64,000 bases of DNA from AC-50 sp035640455 (GTDB taxonomy: Bacteria > Actinomycetota > Thermoleophilia > Gaiellales > Gaiellaceae): assembly GCA_035640455.1 (NCBI GenBank), contig DASQWB010000032.1, positions 1-64,000 of the forward strand, written 5' to 3'. The position numbers were made by a program, and so were the translations under genes. The stretch's first letter is position 1, and each line of letters starts with the position of its first letter. Shown piece after piece: positions 38,397 to 45,298 of this stretch. The notes beneath the pieces were generated by a model that was given only the letters and a program-made list of their open reading frames with translations, made no database searches and was not told the DNA's origin.

Positions 38397-39734
38397 TCAC
38401 GCGCGGCTACGCCTCGGTTCGTGGTCTTGGGGCGGGACGATGCGGAGCGCGAACGCTGAGGCTCGCTCCAGCAGGCCGAGCGCTTTGTCCGTGTCCCCGA
38501 GCGACCGATAGAGGTCGGCCCATTCGCGAGCGACCATCGTTGCCTCGCGCCACTGCCGATGCTCCGTCAGAAAGTCGAGCGCCTGCTGAAAGTACGGCTC
38601 TGCTTTGCGCGCGTTCCCTAGCGCTGCGTAGGCGGTCGCGTAGGCGTGCCACTCGGCGCCCCGATGGAGCGAGTCCTCTGCGATGAGTTCGTGCGCTTCT
38701 TGCGCCAGCCGTAGCGCCTCTTCTCCGTCCCCTGACCAAGCTGCCACCTTGGCTTGTTCGGCGCGCATGAGCCCCATGTCCTCCGAACTCGCACCCGTCG
38801 CAGTGAGCAACTTGTCGGCGCGGTCGAGATGCCGCGCGGCCTTCTGCCAGTCACGCTCGAGGTTGAGGAGCGAGGCGTTGAGGATGTGCGCGAGCGCGAG
38901 CCCGCGCGTGTCCTCGGTGGTGCGGTAGAGCGCGAGTGCCTCCCGCGCGTAGCGCAGCGCCGTACCCGAGTCTTGCGCCTCCCACCAGGCCATCCTGGCG
39001 AGCGACCAGTAGACGCGAACGCGGGCCTGGGGCGAAGCGACCGTCTCGACACGTTCAGCCGCCTCCTGTAGGAGGCGGGAGGCTCGGCCTGCGTCGCCCG
39101 CGTCGGAGTAGGCGCACGCGAGATAGGCCATGAAGCGAGCCTCCAATGCAGCATCTCCTGCGGCGTGCTCGCGAACATCGGCCAGCGCTCGCTCCAGAGT
39201 GATGATGGCGTGGCCGGGCCTGTCCGTGAACGAGTAGGCCTGAGCCAGTTCCTCGTACACGTCGGGGCGCTCGTGCGGCGGGAGGTGCCCCGTCTTGATT
39301 GCTTCCTCCAGCCGTGTCGCAGCCTCCTCGCGCTCTCCCTTGTGAGCTGCGATCAGGCCGAGTCCCGCGAGTGCTCGCGCGCGGATCTCGTCCTCTGCCT
39401 CCTCGTCTGCAACGAGGGAGCGGAATGCCTCCTTGGCGGCGTCAAGATCGTTCTCGAGCCGAAGCTGGAGCTCGGCATCCGACACTCGCAACTCGCGCTC
39501 GGCTACCTCGGGAACGCGCCTCCCCGTCTCCAACTCCTCGGCTGAAACTCCGAGCCGCTTCGCGAGCTTGCGAATCGCTTTTAGCGAAGGTCCACGGTCG
39601 CCGCTCTCTATGCGGCTTATGTAGGCGTAAGAAACGCCGGGCATCGACAGTTCGCGCTGCGATAAGCCGCGTGCACGGCGCAGGCGCCTGAGCCTTTGCC
39701 CGATTGTCTCCTCTTCCCCGGAAGGTTGCCCCAT
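38397..39734 (-). CDS. HTH (XRE/Cro) regulator with TPR domain, RRNPP-like
   Basis: 445 aa. An N-terminal HTH_3 domain (IGQRLRRLRRARGLSQRELS, then YISRIESGDRGPSLKAIRKLA) is followed by about 350 residues of TPR-like helix pairs (ALAGLGLIAAHKGEREEAA, YEELAQAYSFTDRPGHAII, AYAALGNARKAEPYFQQAL). This HTH-plus-TPR plan and length are those of peptide-pheromone receptors such as NprR and PlcR. It is divergent, 96 nt away, from a 32-codon ORF with a hydrophobic leader and a Trp/Pro-rich C-terminus. The intergenic region holds a TTGACT box and TTG-CC-TGACT / AGTGAGTCAA partial dyad. Regulation by an imported peptide is inference. Confidence 0.82.
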   Translation of the reverse strand: MGQPSGEEETIGQRLRRLRRARGLSQRELSMPGVSYAYISRIESGDRGPSLKAIRKLAKRLGVSAEELETGRRVPEVAERELRVSDAELQLRLENDLDAAKEAFRSLVADEEAEDEIRARALAGLGLIAAHKGEREEAATRLEEAIKTGHLPPHERPDVYEELAQAYSFTDRPGHAIITLERALADVREHAAGDAALEARFMAYLACAYSDAGDAGRASRLLQEAAERVETVASPQARVRVYWSLARMAWWEAQDSGTALRYAREALALYRTTEDTRGLALAHILNASLLNLERDWQKAARHLDRADKLLTATGASSEDMGLMRAEQAKVAAWSGDGEEALRLAQEAHELIAEDSLHRGAEWHAYATAYAALGNARKAEPYFQQALDFLTEHRQWREATMVAREWADLYRSLGDTDKALGLLERASAFALRIVPPQDHEPRRSRA

Positions 39735-39830
39735 GGCCGCGGGCCGCAGTTTGCCTGACTGGCCTCTAGTGAGTCAATCTCCGCGCGCTTAACCCGCGGC
39801 AAAAGCGATTCCTACGAGAGGGGGTGAATC

Positions 39831-39929
39831 ATGCGCACAGGCAACATTGTCCGCGCGCTCGCGGCGCTCGCGGTACTCGCCACGGCTCTTTATGGCGTCT
39901 CCGTGCAGTGGCCGATCTGGCCTCCGTAG
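39831..39929 (+). CDS. Micro-ORF encoding a 32-aa hydrophobic peptide, candidate signalling peptide
   Basis: ATG 39831 to TAG 39929, preceded by GAGAGGGGGTGAATC (a good Shine-Dalgarno). The product starts MRTGNIVRA, has a hydrophobic stretch of about 15 residues (ALAALAVLATALYGV), and ends VQWPIWPP. That is the layout of exported pro-peptides: charged start, membrane-spanning leader, short C-terminal tail with two Trp. It starts 96 nt from and divergent to the HTH-TPR regulator, as in rgg-shp and similar receptor/pheromone pairs. It could instead be a small membrane protein. Confidence 0.5.
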   Translation: MRTGNIVRALAALAVLATALYGVSVQWPIWPP

Positions 39930-39939
39930 GCGTGCCCCA

Positions 39940-40181
39940 ATGCGGCGGGGAAAGGTGCTGCGGCGCTTGACCCCGCCGCTCCCCCTGTACGCGCGGGAAG
40001 TCCTGAAACGCGTTCTGCGCTCCGCGTCAGCCAGGCGACGAGCCTTGCCGCCCCCTGCTACGCAAGCATGGTTCCCGCACCCGTGCTGGACCTCCGAAAC
40101 TACCATCGCTGCTGCGATTGGAAGGCGAAGTACTGCGCGGGCACCGAGTGCGACTGCCGCGGATGGCTTCGCTCCTGCTAG
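39940..40181 (+). pseudogene. Cysteine-rich small ORF, probably split by a frameshift
   Basis: From ATG 39940, 11 nt after the micro-ORF, a GC3-rich frame reads MRRGKVLRRLTPPLPLYARE up to the run CCGCCCCCTGC (about 40047-40057). The GC3 signal then moves to the frame that ends with CCDWKAKYC, ECDCRGW and a final SC before TAG 40181, six Cys in 23 residues. A missing C in the run would join the two into one ~80-aa Cys-rich protein. The second part alone could start at ATG 40068 (37 aa). Family unknown; the coding claim is tentative. Confidence 0.35.
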
Positions 40182-40398
40182 CGGCGCGCGGAGCTCGCGG
40201 CTCATGCGGCGGTAGCAACGAAGCGTGCGATGTAGAGGAACGATAGTTGCCGTCGTCTTAGGAGGAGTTTCGGCACAGCGCTAGGCGGGCGCCGATCAAG
40301 ACATCCGAGCGCATTTGACGAGTCGCTTGCCACTCGGCGCTAGACCGGCGAGCACTCTGCGCGTGGGATGACGCCTCGTCACGGGAGACGGCGCGAGC
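40182..40398. other. Intergenic stretch with no recognised gene
   Basis: 217 nt, lower in GC3 periodicity than its surroundings. I see one TAGGAGGAG motif (about 40260), but no convincing ORF, hairpin or repeat. Confidence 0.4.
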
Positions 40399-41030
40399 GT
40401 GAACCGGCCACGCGGAAGGCCCCTGTTCGTGCGCCTGTTGAGCAGAACCGGCGGCTCTTCCACGACCGGCATCGCCCGCGTCGTCATGCAGTGGGGTGAG
40501 CTGTACGAGGCCAAGCTCAGGGTTCCAGCCGGAGGGATCGGCGGGATTCGGATCGGGCTCCGCGGCCGCCCCGAGAGGCTGTTTCGCGTCCAGAACGATC
40601 CATTCACGACGCCGCGAGGGACTCGCTGCGACGTCGCAGCGCTCAGTGCCACGCTGAGAGCGTTCGTACGTGCATACAACGGAGGAGACGGTCAGAAGCT
40701 CGATCGACTGTTCTCACGTCGGCGGTTCTATTGGTATGCATCGAACGGCCCCGGGCCACGTCAGTCGCCTGAGTCGCGAAACCGCGAGACACTCGTGTCC
40801 TACTTCCGGGAGCGTCACCGACTCGGTGACCGTCTCAAGCTGCGTGCGTACAGATTCAACAGCTACGAACGTGCGCGAAACCTTGGTCACTTCGAATTTG
40901 GCGGAGACAGACGAGCAGACGACTTTCGTGACGGCAGCTGGTTCGCATGGTCGGCAAGGGGGCGCTCGACTGCTCACGGCAGCCCGTCACGGTCAGCGTG
41001 ATGTTCCTCGGGGACCGGATCGGTAACGAA
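40399..41030 (+). pseudogene. Hypothetical protein, 3' end frameshifted and run into a tRNA relic
   Basis: From GTG 40399 the frame codes for about 185 plausible residues, including ALSATLRAFVRAYNGGDGQ, FYWYASNGPGPR, YRFNSYERARNLGHFEFGG and ADDFRDGSW. After about 40950 the coding signal moves to another frame reading GKGALDCSRQPVTVSVMF, the expected end of this kind of protein. The shift lies near GGCAAGGGGGCGC (40952-40964). That second frame then runs without a stop into the tRNA relic. Function unknown; the N-terminus shows no signal peptide. Confidence 0.55.
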
Positions 41031-41073
41031 TGGGCGGTGACGGGATCGAACCGCCGACCTCCTGCTTGTAAGG
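41031..41073 (-). repeat. tRNA-Val 3'-half duplicate, probable attachment site of the integrative element
   Basis: Plus-strand TGGGCGGTG at the left and GACCTCCTGCTTGTAAGG at the right match the 3' half of tRNA-Val (44678-44720); the T-arm between them differs at five positions. The right-hand 19 nt (anticodon arm) are identical. No 5' half follows, so it is not a gene. The integrase at 43428 lies between this copy and the tRNA. Confidence 0.7.
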
Positions 41074-41084
41074 AACCACGTAGG

Positions 41085-41113
41085 AAGGCGCCCGACGAGG
41101 GCGCTTTCCCTTT
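41085..41113 (+). terminator. Rho-independent terminator
   Basis: AAGGCGCCC-GACGA-GGGCGCTTT followed by TTCCCTTT: a 9-bp stem (one G-T pair) with a pyrimidine tract, just downstream of the tRNA relic. Confidence 0.55.
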
Positions 41114-41384
41114 GCTGGAGCCGTTTCCGGGCCTGTTCGCCGCCCTCGCGGGGTGGCCCGAAAATAGGGCGATTTGCGGACGATTACCGGGGGTTTGGGC
41201 ACTAGAAGCGTGTTAGTGCCCATTCAGATGGGCGGGCGAGCCCGAACGCCCGGGCTCGGTGAAGGGTCGTCTCGGCCGGGAGCCGGTCGGCCTGCTCGGC
41301 TGGATCGGCTAGCGAGGGAGCGGCGGCGAGCGGTGCAGCCCGCCGTGGATTTGCTGAGCCACGCCTTCCGGCGCTGCTTCGGCC
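41114..41384. other. Gene-free stretch of the island
   Basis: Contains the 33-nt repeat (41202-41234) and a hairpin CGAGCCCG-N5-CGGGCTCG-type stem near 41236-41258, which could end the collagen-like gene transcribed toward it. No ORF with coding character on either strand. Confidence 0.45.
41202..41234 (+). repeat. 33-nt direct repeat, copy 1 (second at 42928)
   Basis: CTAGAAGCGTGTTAGTGCCC then ATTCAGATGGGCG; matches 42928-42960 at 31 of 33 positions. Confidence 0.7.
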
Positions 41385-41915
41385 TTATGGTCTCGCGCAG
41401 ATCACGTACGGTGTCAGCGTGGTGTTTGCCGCGGTCGCGCGGAGGTAGACCCTCCAGGCCTTCGGCGGGGTCCCCGATGGGAACGAGGACACCAGCGATG
41501 CGGAGGAGAGATTCGAGAACCCACCACCGCCCGTGGCAACCTCTCCCTGCTGACACACCGCAGTCGCGGCCTTTGTGGTACCCGCGGGTACGGGGACCGA
41601 AGGTGCGCTGCGCCGAGTTACATTCGTGGCCCCGGGGTCGCCCTTGTCGCCCTTGTCGCCCTTCACGCCTTGGGCGCCCGGCGGCCCTGCCGGGCCGCGC
41701 GGCCCCTTCTGGCCCTTGAGCAACGTGATCGCTTTCTTGCGGATGTCGATCAAGCGTATCGACCTGTTCTTGATCTGAGTCGAGCCGACGCTGTTCGCCG
41801 GAACCAGCGAGGCGGCCGCGAACGACGTGCCGCCGAGCGCGACGAACAGCGCCAGCGTCGCCATCACATTCGCGTAGCTCAGGCGGCGCCGTAGGCGTGT
41901 CGCGAAACCCTTCAT
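41385..41915 (-). CDS. Collagen-like repeat secreted protein
   Basis: 176 aa with a Shine-Dalgarno (AGGAGG-like) upstream on the minus strand. The N-terminus is a signal peptide with ANVMATLALFVALGGTSFAA, a motif widespread in Thermoleophilia. A linker PANSVGSTQIKNRSIRLIDI leads to Gly-X-Y repeats (GPRGPAGPPGAQ, GDKGDKGDPG) and a C-terminal beta region with two Cys. Likely an exported surface or matrix protein. It sits inside the accessory island next to the repeat array. Confidence 0.8.
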   Translation of the reverse strand: MKGFATRLRRRLSYANVMATLALFVALGGTSFAAASLVPANSVGSTQIKNRSIRLIDIRKKAITLLKGQKGPRGPAGPPGAQGVKGDKGDKGDPGATNVTRRSAPSVPVPAGTTKAATAVCQQGEVATGGGGFSNLSSASLVSSFPSGTPPKAWRVYLRATAANTTLTPYVICARP

Positions 41916-42274
41916 GCGCAGTCTCCCCTCGGGAAGGAGGTCAAGCTCTGCCCGCCGACGGCATGCCGCTTGATCTGTGCCCGCCGACGCCGGTCAGGCT
42001 CCGGGCTTGCAACACGAGTGTTTAGTACGTCCGGAGTCGAAGGTCAAGAGACGGTATGGCCTCAGCCCCGGCGCGCATTGCCGGGATCCCGACGCCCACC
42101 AGCGCACCAGTCCACTTCGCCGCGCGCGGCGAAGTGAGTCCTCCGAAATCGGGTGGATCCCCCGCCCACCGATTGTGAACCTCTGCCAGGAGGCTCGGAC
42201 CGTCCCGCGCGGCGAAGTGAGTCTGGTGAGATCGGGTCGGGAGAGGGCGCGGGTGCCTCTGGATTCTCGCGCAG

Positions 42275-42931
42275 CTAGGAGGGATTGGCGCCGCGGGTCG
42301 GGCGCGCGGGTCGGGCGCGCGCGGCGAAGTGAGTCCTCCGAAATCCCCCTCCTAGCCGCACGGCTGCCGGGAGCGCGCAGGGCCCCGGCGAACCTCGCTG
42401 AGCCAGACCGTCCCGCGCGCGGCGAAGTGAGTCCGCCAGCCGCATGGCGTTCGGCGAGCCGCCCGGGCGGAAACGCTGCACGCGCTGTACGACTCCGAGG
42501 TTTAGACTCCGGTTATGGACCTCACGCGTGTCCGGAATCGGACTCTCGTCTATTTCGGCATTGCCGAGGCCGAGGAAGTCGAGTTCCCCCAGCGCATCTC
42601 ACCGTTCAAGAGCGGCTTGGGTGTCGTTGTGGGAGCGGTCGTCGCTGGAGTCTTGTTCGGGCTCGTCGAGCGCGACGTCACTGAGGGCGTGGTCGTTGGC
42701 GGAATCTGGCTCGGCCTGATGACTATCCGCTCGGCCTTGGCTCATCACCGCGCCAGACAAGACAAGATGAGCCGAACTCGCTCCTAGGTCAAAGCGGTAA
42801 GCAGCCGCAGCGCGCATCGCGAGCGCCGCCGTTGGGGTAAAACAATCGCGAACGTGGGGTAGCCCGCTCAGCGGCTCAACCGGCAGGGCGCATGGCTACT
42901 GGCCTTACAGCGTTGCGCCAATCCCTCCTAG
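42275..42931. mobile_element. 657-bp inverted-repeat-bounded segment carrying a small membrane-protein gene
   Basis: CTAGGAGGGATTGGCG at 42275-42290 and its exact reverse complement at 42916-42931. These 16 bp equal the outer part of the arms of the structured repeat at 46469-46637. Between them lie repeat-array copies and the 90-aa gene. May be a non-autonomous element, or two solo arms of the structured repeat brought together by insertion. Confidence 0.45.
42515..42787 (+). CDS. Small membrane protein of unknown function
   Basis: 90 aa. A polar start (MDLTRVRNRTLVYFGIAEAE) is followed by two membrane helices (GLGVVVGAVVAGVLFGLVE and VTEGVVVGGIWLGLMTIRSA) and a basic tail. No family recognised; GC3 pattern and hydrophobicity support coding. 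Cargo of the inverted-repeat segment. Confidence 0.6.
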   Translation: MDLTRVRNRTLVYFGIAEAEEVEFPQRISPFKSGLGVVVGAVVAGVLFGLVERDVTEGVVVGGIWLGLMTIRSALAHHRARQDKMSRTRS

Positions 42932-43236
42932 AAGCGTGTTCGTGCCCATTCAGATAGGCGCCAGAGCCCCGGCGAGCCTCGCTGAGCCAGACCGTCCCGC
43001 GCGCGGCGAAGTGAGTCCGTTGAGATCGGGCCCGGGGAGAGCGCGGGTGCTTCGCTCGACGCCTTCACGGCACGTTCAGCACTCGCGACGCTCGACGCCC
43101 TCGATCTCGTTGATCAGTCGCTCGTCTCCTGTTCGGGGAGAGCGCGCAGAGCCCCGGCAAACCTCGCTGAGTCAGACCGTCCCGCGCGCGGCGAAGTGAG
43201 TCCGTTGAGATCGGTCGGGGAGAGCGCCCGAGTGCA
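42788..43236. other. Gene-free repeat region ahead of the excisionase remnant
   Basis: Holds two full units of the repeat array, the right arm of the 657-bp segment and the second 33-nt repeat (42928-42960). No coding ORF seen. Confidence 0.5.
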
Positions 43237-43424
43237 CTGAGGTCGCCGAGATCGCCGGAGTCGCGAAGCGTACGGCGCTCACATACGCCCGCAGACCCGA
43301 CTTTCTGCGTCCGCTCGACAGGCTGGCGTCCGGCCCAGTCTGGCGCCGTAGCGCCGTCGAGAAGTGGGCGAGGAAGACCCTGCCGTTGCCGGTCGGTCGG
43401 CCCGCGAAGAAGAGGAGGCACTGA
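43237..43424 (+). pseudogene. 5'-truncated excisionase-like HTH protein
   Basis: A frame ending TGA 43424, 3 nt before the integrase ATG, reads EVAEIAGVAKRTALTYARRP, then PVWRRSAVEKWARKT and a basic tail GRPAKKRRH. This is the AlpA/MerR-like winged-HTH pattern of phage excisionases. No start codon exists between it and an in-frame TGA near 43214; the 5' end abuts a repeat-array unit. The N-terminus seems to have been replaced by the repeat, so excision may be lost. Confidence 0.6.
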
Positions 43425-43427
43425 GCA

Positions 43428-44663
43428 ATGGCACCACCCCTGCGAGGTTCAATCATCGAGCATCGCCGCAAACGCGGAACCGTGTACTCGGCCCGCTTTC
43501 GCGCCTATGGGAAGCGGCGTCTCGTTGTCCTAGACAAGACGACACGCGCCGAGGCCGAGACGGAACTCCAGAACATCATCGCCGACGTGCGCCGAGGCAT
43601 CTGGCGTCCAAGAGAGCGCACCCCCGTTCCCGTCGAGGCGACGGAGGAAGAGCCGACCTTCCACGTCTTCGCGTCCGAGTGGCTGGAGGAGCATCGCCTC
43701 GGGTTGCGGCCGCGCAGCGTGGAGGCGCTCAAGTGGGCGCTGACCTATCACCTGCTGCCGTATTTCGCGCATCACAAGCTGTCGGCGATCACGCGGCGCG
43801 AGGTTGATCGCTACCGGCGAGGCAAGCTCCGCGAGCGCGAGGAGGGCCTCGTTCCGCGCCCGCTCTCGGATCGCTGCATCAACAAGACGATCTCGATCCT
43901 TGCGCAGATCCTCGACGACGCGATCGAGGCGGACCTGATCGAGACGAACCCGGCGCGCGGGAGGAAGCGGAGGCTCCGGGCGGGCAAGCCGAGCAGGAAC
44001 ATCCTCGAACTGGACGAGGTGCGCGCCCTCCTCGCCGCGGCAGGCGCGGACCGGGCGCTGCTAGCGACGATGATCTACGGCGGGCTCCGCATCGGCGAGC
44101 TCCTCGCACTGGAATGGCGCGACGTCGATCTCGCCAATCGCCAGATGCACGTGCGGCACGCGAAGACAGACGCGGGCGAGCGCACCGTCGATCTCACGCC
44201 CGATCTCCACGACGACCTGCTCGCGCACAAGGCGACGACCCGCTTCGGCGGGCCCGACGATCTCGTCTTCCCGGCGGCGAGCGGCAAGCCGAACAACCGC
44301 AGCAACGTCCGCACGCGCATCCTTGCGGGGGCGATCGAGCGGGCGAACGCGAAGCTGGCCGAGGAGGGCAAGCCGCCGATCCAGTCCGGCGTCACGAACC
44401 ACGCGCTGCGCCGGACGTTCGCCAGCCTGCTCTACGAGGCGGGGGAGAGCCCGCCGTATGTGATGGCGCAGATGGGCCACACGAGCGCTGCGCTCGCGCT
44501 TGAGGTGTACGCGAAGGTCATGCAGCGGAAGCGTGATAGCGGGGCGCGCATGGACGCGCTCGTCAGGGGCGCTGAATTGGCACCAAGTGGCACTAACGGT
44601 GGGAACGGCGAGGTTGCGCTTCCCGTGTCGGCCTCGGCCGTGCCGCCGGAAAGCGCCGATTAG
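43428..44663 (+). CDS. Tyrosine recombinase / site-specific integrase
   Basis: 411 aa. An AP2-like arm-binding start (GTVYSARFRAYGKRRLVVL) and a SAM-like core-binding domain (HVFASEWLEEHRLGLRPRS) precede the catalytic domain. Catalytic residues: Arg221 (GGLRIGELLALEW), His325-x-x-Arg328 (HALRRTF), His351 (MGHTS) and nucleophile Tyr361 (EVYAKVM). All are intact. The gene ends 15 nt from the 3' end of tRNA-Val, a normal place for an integrase of an element inserted at that tRNA. Confidence 0.9.
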   Translation: MAPPLRGSIIEHRRKRGTVYSARFRAYGKRRLVVLDKTTRAEAETELQNIIADVRRGIWRPRERTPVPVEATEEEPTFHVFASEWLEEHRLGLRPRSVEALKWALTYHLLPYFAHHKLSAITRREVDRYRRGKLREREEGLVPRPLSDRCINKTISILAQILDDAIEADLIETNPARGRKRRLRAGKPSRNILELDEVRALLAAAGADRALLATMIYGGLRIGELLALEWRDVDLANRQMHVRHAKTDAGERTVDLTPDLHDDLLAHKATTRFGGPDDLVFPAASGKPNNRSNVRTRILAGAIERANAKLAEEGKPPIQSGVTNHALRRTFASLLYEAGESPPYVMAQMGHTSAALALEVYAKVMQRKRDSGARMDALVRGAELAPSGTNGGNGEVALPVSASAVPPESAD

Positions 44664-44677
44664 CAACGCGTTCTTGA

Positions 44678-44750
44678 TGGGCGGTGCTGGGCTCGAACCA
44701 GCGACCTCCTGCTTGTAAGGCAGGCGCTCTCCCAGCTGAGCTAACCGCCC
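44678..44750 (-). tRNA. tRNA-Val (UAC)
   Basis: Acceptor GGGCGGT/ACCGCCC, D-arm AGCTCAGCTGGGAGAGC, anticodon arm CCTGC-CTTACAA-GCAGG (anticodon TAC), T-arm GCTGG-TTCGAGC-CCAGC, discriminator A; CCA not encoded. Acts as attachment site for the neighbouring integrative element. Confidence 0.93.
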
Positions 44751-44753
44751 TGG

Positions 44754-44826
44754 TGCCCCCAGCGGGATTCGAACCCGCGCTACGGCCTTGAAAGGGCCGT
44801 GACCTGGGCCGCTAGTCGATGGGGGC
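44754..44826 (-). tRNA. tRNA-Glu (UUC)
   Basis: Acceptor GCCCCCA/TGGGGGC, anticodon arm CGGCC-CTTTCAA-GGCCG (anticodon TTC), T-arm GCGGG-TTCGAAT-CCCGC, discriminator A followed by an encoded CCA (44753-44751). Three nt from tRNA-Val, probably cotranscribed. Confidence 0.93.
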
Positions 44827-44878
44827 GGCCGGGCAAGAATAGCCGCCTCCGGCGGGACGACCTGCGAGACTTCCTGCC

Positions 44879-45208
44879 GTGACGGAGCTTCCCCCGGAGG
44901 CCGAGCAGCACGGCATCGCGCCGGCCGTCGAGCCCGAGCCCGGCACGATCGTCGAGACGCGCGAGGAGCGGATCGCCCACCGGCGGCGCCAGCAGCGCCT
45001 CTACGCGTGGGCGTTCCTGCTCGTCGCGTTCCTCGTCGTCCTCGTCGCGCTCGTCGTCGCGAACACGCGCAGCGTGAAGATCAGCTGGGTCGTCGGCTCG
45101 ACGCGCACGTCGCTGATCTGGATCATCATCGTCTCCGCCGTCCTCGGCTGGCTCAGCGGGGTCGTCACGAGCCTGCTGTTCGGCCGCCGCAGGCGCCGCG
45201 CGCGCTGA
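44879..45208 (+). CDS. LapA-family membrane protein
   Basis: 109 aa from GTG 44879. A charged N-terminus (about 40 residues) is followed by two helices (YAWAFLLVAFLVVLVALVVA and LIWIIIVSAVLGWLSGVVTS) separated by NTRSVKISWVVGS, the LapA (DUF1049) signature, with an Arg-rich end. An inner-membrane protein sometimes tied to lipopolysaccharide or envelope assembly; in actinobacteria its role is unclear. Confidence 0.82.
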   Translation: MTELPPEAEQHGIAPAVEPEPGTIVETREERIAHRRRQQRLYAWAFLLVAFLVVLVALVVANTRSVKISWVVGSTRTSLIWIIIVSAVLGWLSGVVTSLLFGRRRRRAR

Positions 45209-45212
45209 TTCC

Positions 45213-45218
45213 TATACT
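45213..45218 (+). promoter_or_regulatory. -10 box TATACT of tRNA-Lys
   Basis: TATACT 8 nt before the tRNA 5' end; a clear -35 is not visible inside the LapA gene end. Confidence 0.55.
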
Positions 45219-45226
45219 CGGCTGCG

Positions 45227-45298
45227 GGGCCGGTAGCTCAGTGGTAGAGCAGGGGACTTTTAATCCCAAGGCCGCAGGTTCGAATCCTGCCCGGCCCA
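45227..45298 (+). tRNA. tRNA-Lys (UUU)
   Basis: Acceptor GGGCCGG/CCGGCCC, short D-arm AGCTCAGTGGTAGAGC, anticodon arm GGGGA-CTTTTAA-TCCCA (anticodon TTT), T-arm GCAGG-TTCGAAT-CCTGC, discriminator A at 45298. The next bases CC begin the insertion sequence's outer CCTAGG, so the element abuts the mature 3' end. Confidence 0.92.

Larger units (their letters stand above)
42112..43220 (+). repeat. Dispersed repeat array with CGGCGAAGTGAGTC core (six copies)
   Basis: The core occurs near 42127, 42214, 42325, 42420, 43004 and 43189. The last three sit in a longer unit: CCCCGGCGAACCTCGCTGAG, CCAGACCGTCCCGCGCG, core, then in two of them CGTTGAGATCGG and GGGGAGAGCGC. The first copy is part of a perfect 24-bp palindrome CACTTCGCCGCG/CGCGGCGAAGTG (42112-42135). 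All copies face the same way. Spacing is irregular, so this is not a CRISPR. Iteron-like replication or recombination sites of the integrative element are a possibility. Confidence 0.7.

Noticed and set aside
41031..41073. A second functional tRNA-Val
   Set aside because: Only the 3' half is present; no D-arm or 5' acceptor strand follows.
41977..42684. A 235-aa protein across the repeat array
   Set aside because: The frame is composed of translated repeats and lacks GC3 periodicity; only the 90-aa gene at 42515 has coding character.
42112..43220. CRISPR array
   Set aside because: Repeats are unequally spaced, differ in length, and are separated by non-spacer sequence including a gene; no cas genes.
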